In this document: positions 38,143 through 43,233 of the stretch, piece by piece
How the letters are laid out: every line of letters starts with the position of its first letter
Position numbering within the stretch: the first letter of the stretch is position 1
Source of the DNA: Candidatus Kaiserbacteria bacterium
GTDB taxonomy: Bacteria > Patescibacteriota > Minisyncoccia > Phycocordibacterales > UBA2100
NCBI GenBank assembly: GCA_003164215.1
Contig: PLSR01000012.1
Coordinates: forward strand, 1 to 43,233
DNA length: 43,233 bases
Direction: 5' to 3'
Notes under the pieces: generated by a model
Told to the model about the DNA's origin: nothing
Databases searched by the model: none
What the model saw: the letters and a program-made list of their open reading frames with translations, nothing else
Made by a program: the position numbers and the translations under genes

Positions 38143-38646
38143 ATGGCAAAAACGAGAGAGCAGAAGAAGGAGATAGTGGAAAAGATCGAAGGTGCCATCA
38201 AAGGTGCCGCTTCGTCGGTCTTCGTCCACTTCAAAGGAGTGACGGTCGCGCAGGAATCGAAACTGCGCCGCGCATTCCGCGCCGACGGCCTTGGGTATAC
38301 CGTCGCGAAGAAGACCTTGATGCGCCGCGCACTCGACAACCTCGGCCACGAACATCAGAACGTGCCGATGGATGGGGAAGTCGCTGTCGCATACAACATG
38401 GGGAGCAATGATCCGACGCTTCCAGCCAACCGCATTCACAGCTTCGGTAAAGAATGGGGTCCGGAGAAGCTCGTCATCTTGGGCGGCATTTTCGACGGCA
38501 AGTTCGTCGATGCGGCCGCTATGCAGGAGATCGCGACGATCCCGTCGCTCATGGTCTTGCGGGGCAAGTTGGTGAACCTCATCAACTCGCCGCTGAGCCG
38601 GCTCGCGATGGTGTTCGACCAGCACGCGCAAAAGATGAGTTCCTAA
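38143..38646 (+). CDS. rplJ: 50S ribosomal protein L10
   Basis: MAKTREQKKEIVEKIEGAIKGAASSVFVHFKGVTVAQESKLRRAFR. Confidence 0.95.
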   Translation: MAKTREQKKEIVEKIEGAIKGAASSVFVHFKGVTVAQESKLRRAFRADGLGYTVAKKTLMRRALDNLGHEHQNVPMDGEVAVAYNMGSNDPTLPANRIHSFGKEWGPEKLVILGGIFDGKFVDAAAMQEIATIPSLMVLRGKLVNLINSPLSRLAMVFDQHAQKMSS

Positions 38647-38676
38647 TTATAAAAGAGCTTTTGGCTTTCCTATAAG

Positions 38677-38702
38677 CTAGAAGCTAATCACTAGAAGCTA
38701 AT
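38677..38702 (+). repeat. Direct repeat CTAGAAGCTAAT x2
   Basis: CTAGAAGCTAAT-ca-CTAGAAGCTAAT between rplJ and rplL. Confidence 0.8.
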
Positions 38703-38709
38703 TAATCTT

Positions 38710-39129
38710 ATGTCAGACGAAACAATAACGGTAGAAGGAGCAGAGGCGGACGTCGTTGTCCCTTCGCACTTCAAGGCCCTCGTCGAGGGAATGGAGAAGC
38801 TCACGATCTTGGAGGCGAATGAACTCGTGAAGTTGCTTGAGAAGAAGTGGGGAGTCTCCGCAGCCGCGGTCGCGGTCGCCGGACCGGCTGCTGCAGGTGC
38901 GGCAGATGCTGATGAGAAGGCGGAATTCGATGTTGAACTCACCGCGATGGGCGAACAGAAGATCGCCGTCATCAAAGTCGTGAAGGAGATCTTGGCGCTC
39001 GGCCTTGCCGAAGCAAAGACGCTCGTCGAATCAGCTCCGGCTATGCTCAAACAAGCGGTCAAGAAGGAGGACGCCGAAATTTGGAAGAAGAAAATAGAAG
39101 AGGCTGGTGGTAAAGTGACGTTGAAATAA
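38710..39129 (+). CDS. rplL: 50S ribosomal protein L7/L12
   Basis: Hinge and C-terminal [56 protein letters not shown]. Confidence 0.96.
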   Translation: MSDETITVEGAEADVVVPSHFKALVEGMEKLTILEANELVKLLEKKWGVSAAAVAVAGPAAAGAADADEKAEFDVELTAMGEQKIAVIKVVKEILALGLAEAKTLVESAPAMLKQAVKKEDAEIWKKKIEEAGGKVTLK

Positions 39130-39238
39130 TCCAACGAGCGATGATGAGAAAAGTGCCGTAACAGGTCCAATGCTCATTAACGTGCCGGACGCAGTAGCGT
39201 CCGGCCTGGAGGAAAATCGCGGTCAAATAAGCCAAAAA

Positions 39239-39259
39239 TACAAAGCTCAGAGCTTTGTA
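39239..39259 (+). repeat. REP-like palindrome R12
   Basis: TACAAAGCTCAGAGCTTTGTA followed by gaTATCCACAG. Confidence 0.88.
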
Positions 39260-39337
39260 GATATCCACAGAGATCGCCCCGATGCACCCGCGTCGGGGCG
39301 GTTTCTATTGACGTCCGACACGTGATATTATCCGCTT

Positions 39338-39973
39338 ATGAAAAGCAAGGATTTCCTGAGTGACTTTATTGGCGACCAGCCGCGTGCGCGTCTCCTCCGG
39401 ATCTTTATTTTTAATGATACTGAATCCCTTACGCTTTCGTTGGCGGCCAAACGTGCCGGCATCACGCCGCAAGCAGCGATTCATGCATTGCGTGAGCTCG
39501 AGCATTTAGGGGTCATCACGAAAGGTAAGCAATTGCCGATGCCGGTCTTGCAGAACGGAAAGCTTGTGAAGAAAATTTCCGCGCACAGAGCTGAACCATC
39601 GTGGACCGTGAATACCGACTTTGAGCATTTTCGTGCCGTATCAAATTTTGTGCATGAGGCTTCGCCGGCACGGTACGAGACGATCACTACTGCCTTGCGA
39701 CGCACCGGCAGACTCGGGGTCGTCGTGCTCTCGGGGAATTTTATGGGTGATCCGACGCGGCCGGCCGATCTTTTGCTTGCCGCCGACGGCCTCAGCAAAC
39801 AACGTCTCGAAACAGCGCTCAAAGGTCTTGAACAAACATTCGGGCGTGAGATCCGCTATGCCGCATTCACGACCCCGGAATTCCGCTATCGCCTCACGGT
39901 GCAGGACCGTCTCATCCGCGACACGTTGGATTTTCCGCACCTTGTTCTCTTAGACAGAACGCGCTTGCTCTGA
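39338..39973 (+). CDS. HTH transcriptional regulator-like protein
   Basis: N-terminal winged helix LSLAAKRAGITPQAAIHALRELEHLGVITKGKQ. Confidence 0.7.
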   Translation: MKSKDFLSDFIGDQPRARLLRIFIFNDTESLTLSLAAKRAGITPQAAIHALRELEHLGVITKGKQLPMPVLQNGKLVKKISAHRAEPSWTVNTDFEHFRAVSNFVHEASPARYETITTALRRTGRLGVVVLSGNFMGDPTRPADLLLAADGLSKQRLETALKGLEQTFGREIRYAAFTTPEFRYRLTVQDRLIRDTLDFPHLVLLDRTRLL

Positions 39974-40078
39974 ACCTATCCACAGCAAGGTAACGAGCAT
40001 GGAGAAGATGCTCGTCGAGGTGTTATCATTTTGAGTATATAAGAGGTCGCGAACCTTTAATCACTCATTATTTATTTT

Positions 40079-40768
40079 ATGATAGTTTCTCAATCAGCGG
40101 GCGCGGTACAGGGATCTCTGAGCGATCTCTGGTTCGTTGTCCTCCAATACGTGCCGATGATCATCGCCGCGATCATTGTGCTCATCGTCGGATGGATCAT
40201 CGGCGTCATTCTCTATCGCGTCATTGTCGAGCTCGTGAAGGTCTTACGCATTGACGACGTGATGAAGTCGGCGGGTCTTGATGAAGCAGCCAAAGATCTC
40301 GGCTTCAAGCTCAACACCGGACGCTTTCTCGGGACGCTCGTTATGTGGTTCGTCATCCTGGGATTCTTGGGGGCATCGCTTCAGATACTCGGACTCACAA
40401 CAGTGACCATCGTTCTCGAGCAGGTCGTCCTTCTCTACTTGCCGCACGTGATCATTGCGGTCCTCATTCTGATCCTCGCGGCGGTCGTCGCGGAGATCGT
40501 GAAGAAACTTGTTGCGGGCTCGGCGCGCGCAGCAGGAAGCCGCCACGGCAACTTCGCGGGCACGATCGCCAAGTGGGCGATATGGATCTTTGCGATCATG
40601 ACGGTCATGACCCAGCTTGGCATCGGCGCTGATTTCGTCAACACGCTCTTCACTGGATTCATTATCGCACTTTCAATCGCATTCGGTCTGGCCTTTGGTC
40701 TCGGCGGCAAAGACGCCGCCGCACGTACGATCGAACATATTCGTAGTGAAATGTCGCACGACCAGTAA
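40079..40768 (+). CDS. Conserved TM-helix protein (mechanosensitive channel-related)
   Basis: Repeated TM helices, C-terminal LFTGFIIALSIAFGLAFGLGGKDAAA. Confidence 0.82.
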   Translation: MIVSQSAGAVQGSLSDLWFVVLQYVPMIIAAIIVLIVGWIIGVILYRVIVELVKVLRIDDVMKSAGLDEAAKDLGFKLNTGRFLGTLVMWFVILGFLGASLQILGLTTVTIVLEQVVLLYLPHVIIAVLILILAAVVAEIVKKLVAGSARAAGSRHGNFAGTIAKWAIWIFAIMTVMTQLGIGADFVNTLFTGFIIALSIAFGLAFGLGGKDAAARTIEHIRSEMSHDQ

Positions 40769-40772
40769 TGTA

Positions 40773-40818
40773 CAAATACAGACCTTGGGTACTCCCAAAG
40801 TCTGTATTTGTTCCCCCC
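40773..40818. terminator. Long-stem terminator
   Basis: CAAATACAGACCTTGGG-tact-CCCAAAGTCTGTATTTG, 17-bp stem with one mismatch. Confidence 0.8.
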
Positions 40819-40845
40819 TTTATTCCTATTACGTATTTTGGGGAC

Positions 40846-40877
40846 GGGGCCCGACCGAAGGTCGGGCCCCGCTTTTT
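40846..40877 (+). terminator. Perfect intrinsic terminator
   Basis: GGGGCCCGACC-gaa-GGTCGGGCCCC then GCTTTTT. Confidence 0.9.
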
Positions 40878-40903
40878 GCCCTCATTTGCTATATAATGAA
40901 ACC

Positions 40904-41605
40904 ATGCAAGCAGTCATCCTCGCCGCTGGTCGCGGTACGCGAATGGGCGTCCTTACCGACAACATCCCGAAGCCCTTGCTTGAGGTTGCAGGCAAGACGC
41001 TCCTCGAACACAAGTTCGATGCCCTGCCGGAAGAGGTCGATGAGGTTGTCCTCGTCGTCGGATACCTCGGCGGAAAGATCCAAGAACGCTTCGGCGGCAG
41101 TTATAACGGCAAGCGCATCCTCTATGTCGAACAAGAAGTGCTCGACGGCACCATGGGCGCACTTTCTCGAGTCAAAGGCATTCTCACTGATCGCTTTCTC
41201 GTCATGATGGGGGATGATCTCTACGCAAGCGATGACATTGTGCGAGGTATCGCGATGCCCGATTGGGTCATGCTTGTGGAAGAGACTGCTCAGATGAGTG
41301 CCGGTGGTCGCATCATAGTGGATGACACCGGTATCATCGTAAACATCGAAGAGGGAGATCATAAGGGGCAGGCGGGACTCGCCAATACGGGCTTGTTCGT
41401 TCTCGATACGCGCATATTCCAATATCCAATGGTGCCCAAAACTGCGGGATCAGACGAATTCGGTTTACCACAAACTGCCCTCGCCGCATCAAAAACAGCG
41501 GACATTCCTTTCTTGGCGATCAAGTCGACCTTTTGGATCCAGATCACCGACCCGTATGATTTGGTCCGCGCCGATGCCGCGATCAACGCGCGGGATAGGA
41601 AATAA
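40904..41605 (+). CDS. Sugar-phosphate nucleotidyltransferase
   Basis: MQAVILAAGRGTRMGVLTDNIPKPLLEVAGKTLLEH. Confidence 0.92.
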   Translation: MQAVILAAGRGTRMGVLTDNIPKPLLEVAGKTLLEHKFDALPEEVDEVVLVVGYLGGKIQERFGGSYNGKRILYVEQEVLDGTMGALSRVKGILTDRFLVMMGDDLYASDDIVRGIAMPDWVMLVEETAQMSAGGRIIVDDTGIIVNIEEGDHKGQAGLANTGLFVLDTRIFQYPMVPKTAGSDEFGLPQTALAASKTADIPFLAIKSTFWIQITDPYDLVRADAAINARDRK

Positions 41606-41643
41606 CTTGTCTCCCATTTTCGGCTCCGATTTTTGGCCAAAAA

Positions 41644-41664
41644 TACAAAGCTCAGAGCTTGGTG
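41644..41664 (+). repeat. REP-like palindrome R13
   Basis: TACAAAGCTCAGAGCTTGGTG. Confidence 0.85.
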
Positions 41665-41719
41665 ATTTGACCGACAGTTCATTTTTTTGCACAATCGCAT
41701 CCAGAGGCGGGAGGCAACG

Positions 41720-42172
41720 ATGCGACACATCAGCCCGTATGGAAGCCGGATTCGGCGCGGAGCATGCGCTTTACTTGTTATGGCGGACGGTAAAATCCTT
41801 CTGCACCTTCGCTCGAAGGATGCATGGATCTACGGAGGCTCCTGGGCGTTCTTTGGAGGCGGAGTTGAACGCAGGGAATCCTCATACCAAGGACTTAGCC
41901 GTGAATTAGGGGAGGAGATCGGGAGCCGGGTCTTTCCGGTCCACCGACTGATCGACTCCTCGCGGCATGTGAAGAAGTGCGGACGCGGATTTGTCCGTGT
42001 AAACGACGACACATACTATATCGAAGTTGAGTCATGGCGACGATTCCATCTGAAAGAGGGACAGGATATGCGTCTGTTCACCCTCGATGAAGCCTTGCAA
42101 TTGAAACTGCCACCGCACGAACGGAAAATTATAACCATGCTCCTTCATCGGCGGCAAAGACTGGCCACTTGA
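41720..42172 (+). CDS. NUDIX hydrolase
   Basis: NUDIX box GGGVERRESSYQGLSRELGEEIG; SD GGGAGG. Confidence 0.9.
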   Translation: MRHISPYGSRIRRGACALLVMADGKILLHLRSKDAWIYGGSWAFFGGGVERRESSYQGLSRELGEEIGSRVFPVHRLIDSSRHVKKCGRGFVRVNDDTYYIEVESWRRFHLKEGQDMRLFTLDEALQLKLPPHERKIITMLLHRRQRLAT

Positions 42173-42181
42173 AAGCCCTCA

Positions 42182-42217
42182 AACGTCCCGCGGCAAGACT
42201 GCGGGGCGTTCGATTTT
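42182..42217 (+). terminator. Terminator after NUDIX gene
   Basis: AACGTCCCGC-n9-GCGGGGCGTT then cgatttta. Confidence 0.7.
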
Positions 42218-42238
42218 AAGCCCTATTCTGGGCAAAAC

Positions 42239-42295
42239 TACAAAGCTCAGAGCTTTGTTGGTATCCCCAGAAGTTACCAAGATCCGACCTTTGTA
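42239..42295 (+). repeat. REP-like pair R14-R15
   Basis: TACAAAGCTCAGAGCTTTGTT...GTATCCCCAGAAGT-TACCAAGATCCGACCTTTGTA (spacer in reverse orientation). Confidence 0.8.
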
Positions 42296-42312
42296 TATTC
42301 CGGGGCGGCGAT

Positions 42313-42341
42313 TTGACACAATAGAGCGTCTCGTCTATACT
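42313..42341 (+). promoter_or_regulatory. Near-consensus sigma70 promoter
   Basis: TTGACA-N17-TATACT. Confidence 0.8.
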
Positions 42342-42347
42342 CCCGAG

Positions 42348-42438
42348 CGTATATGGGAATCAAATTAGCGCGAAAAAGGTGGCAATGGTAGCTGGCTTTC
42401 GAGCCGCATCCAGGGCCGCTTCCAAGCGGCTTTTTTCG
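42348..42438 (+). ncRNA. Candidate short (~90 nt) RNA between promoter and terminator
   Basis: Promoter at 42313..42341, GGCT-TTCG-AGCC hairpin, terminator GCCGCTT-cc-AAGCGGC-TTTTTT at 42415..42436. Confidence 0.5.
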
Positions 42439-42803
42439 TACCTTGTATACATGCTCGTTGATAACTGAATAACGACACACAGAACTTCCGAAATCGGCGG
42501 TTTTCGTCGACTACGAAAGTTCTAAAAACAAGAATCACCAAGTAGGTGATTCTACTGAATCAAAAACTTCTCATTTTGGTATCGTCTACCGAATGAGAAA
42601 AAGGAACATCGTGCAAAGAAATTTGTACGGTGCTTGAAAACAAATAACAAATCGTCGTTCCTCGCTTCGCGAAGACAGCGGTGTCGGATCGAAGTGACAC
42701 GATGATGTAGAAAATAACTCGACCCCTTAGACAGGGTCGGGTGCCCCGCGAAATCACGAACGTGATCAACGGGGTAAATACGCGGTTCTCAGAATTCCTA
42801 GCG

Positions 42804-43233
42804 GGAGTTCTGAATAAGGGCGTATGGTGGATGCCTTGACTGAAGAAGGCGATGAAAGACGCGGCATAGCGGCGATATGCTTCGGGGAGGTGCTTAGCAA
42901 CCTTTGATCCGGAGATTTCTGAATGGGGAAACCCCACGGAACGAACTTTCGTGACCTCTCTCTTAAACGCAGAGAGGAGCTTACCCTGGGAAGTGAAACA
43001 TCTCAGTACCAGGAGGAAAAGAGAACAATAGTTATTCCCTTAGTAGCGGCGAGCGAAACGGGATCAGCCCAAACTCAGCCACAATATATATATGTGAACG
43101 CAAGTTCATGTATAGATATTGGGGATGGGGGTCATAAGACTACAGCGCTAGTAATAGGTAGAGTCAAAAATTGCTTAGTTAGTGGAACGCACTGGGAAGT
43201 GCGACCCCAGAGGGTAATAGTCCCGTACACGAA
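42804..43233 (+). rRNA. 23S rRNA, 5' part (runs off window; 5' end approximate)
   Basis: AAGGGCGTATGGTGGATGCCTTG..., GGGGAAACCCC, CCTTAGTAGCGGCGAGCGAA, AGGGTAATAGTCCCGTAC. Confidence 0.96.

Noticed and set aside
1-43233. CRISPR array or recoded stop codons
   Set aside because: No regularly spaced direct repeats with unique spacers; housekeeping ORFs are full length with standard UGA, UAA and UAG stops.

Overview
The window is a dense, standard-code bacterial segment that looks like Patescibacteria/CPR. This is inferred from gene content and short single-copy housekeeping genes, not from a search. Core genes recognised from sequence: PIF1-like helicase, ileS, recO, pta, a two-subunit ATP-citrate lyase, glyS, metG, tatD, rpsF-ssb-rpsR, efp, recA, ftsK, rplJ-rplL and the 5' end of a 23S rRNA with no 16S in front of it. 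There are also large surface/exported proteins and several orphan small ORFs. The most interesting structure is a family of about 15 copies of a 21-bp palindrome (TACAAAGCTCAGAGCTTTGTA and variants). They sit at gene ends in three clusters and are absent from roughly 1.25-31.1 kb. They surround a REP-associated tyrosine transposase (RAYT/Y1), and that gene lies between two 138-bp direct repeats whose ends are these palindromes. Paired copies are separated by a 15-nt spacer, ACTTCTGTGGATAAC, which contains an exact DnaA-box consensus (TGTGGATAA/TTATCCACA). Other leads: widespread TANNNT-N6-8-ATG (leaderless-type) gene starts versus SD-led, terminator-bounded orphan mini-genes; an SRA/HNH-like protein with a collapsed HNH motif bracketed by the palindromes; a palindromic insert coding in frame inside the helicase; an unusual EF-P loop; and a promoter-short RNA-terminator unit before an apparently unlinked 23S rRNA.
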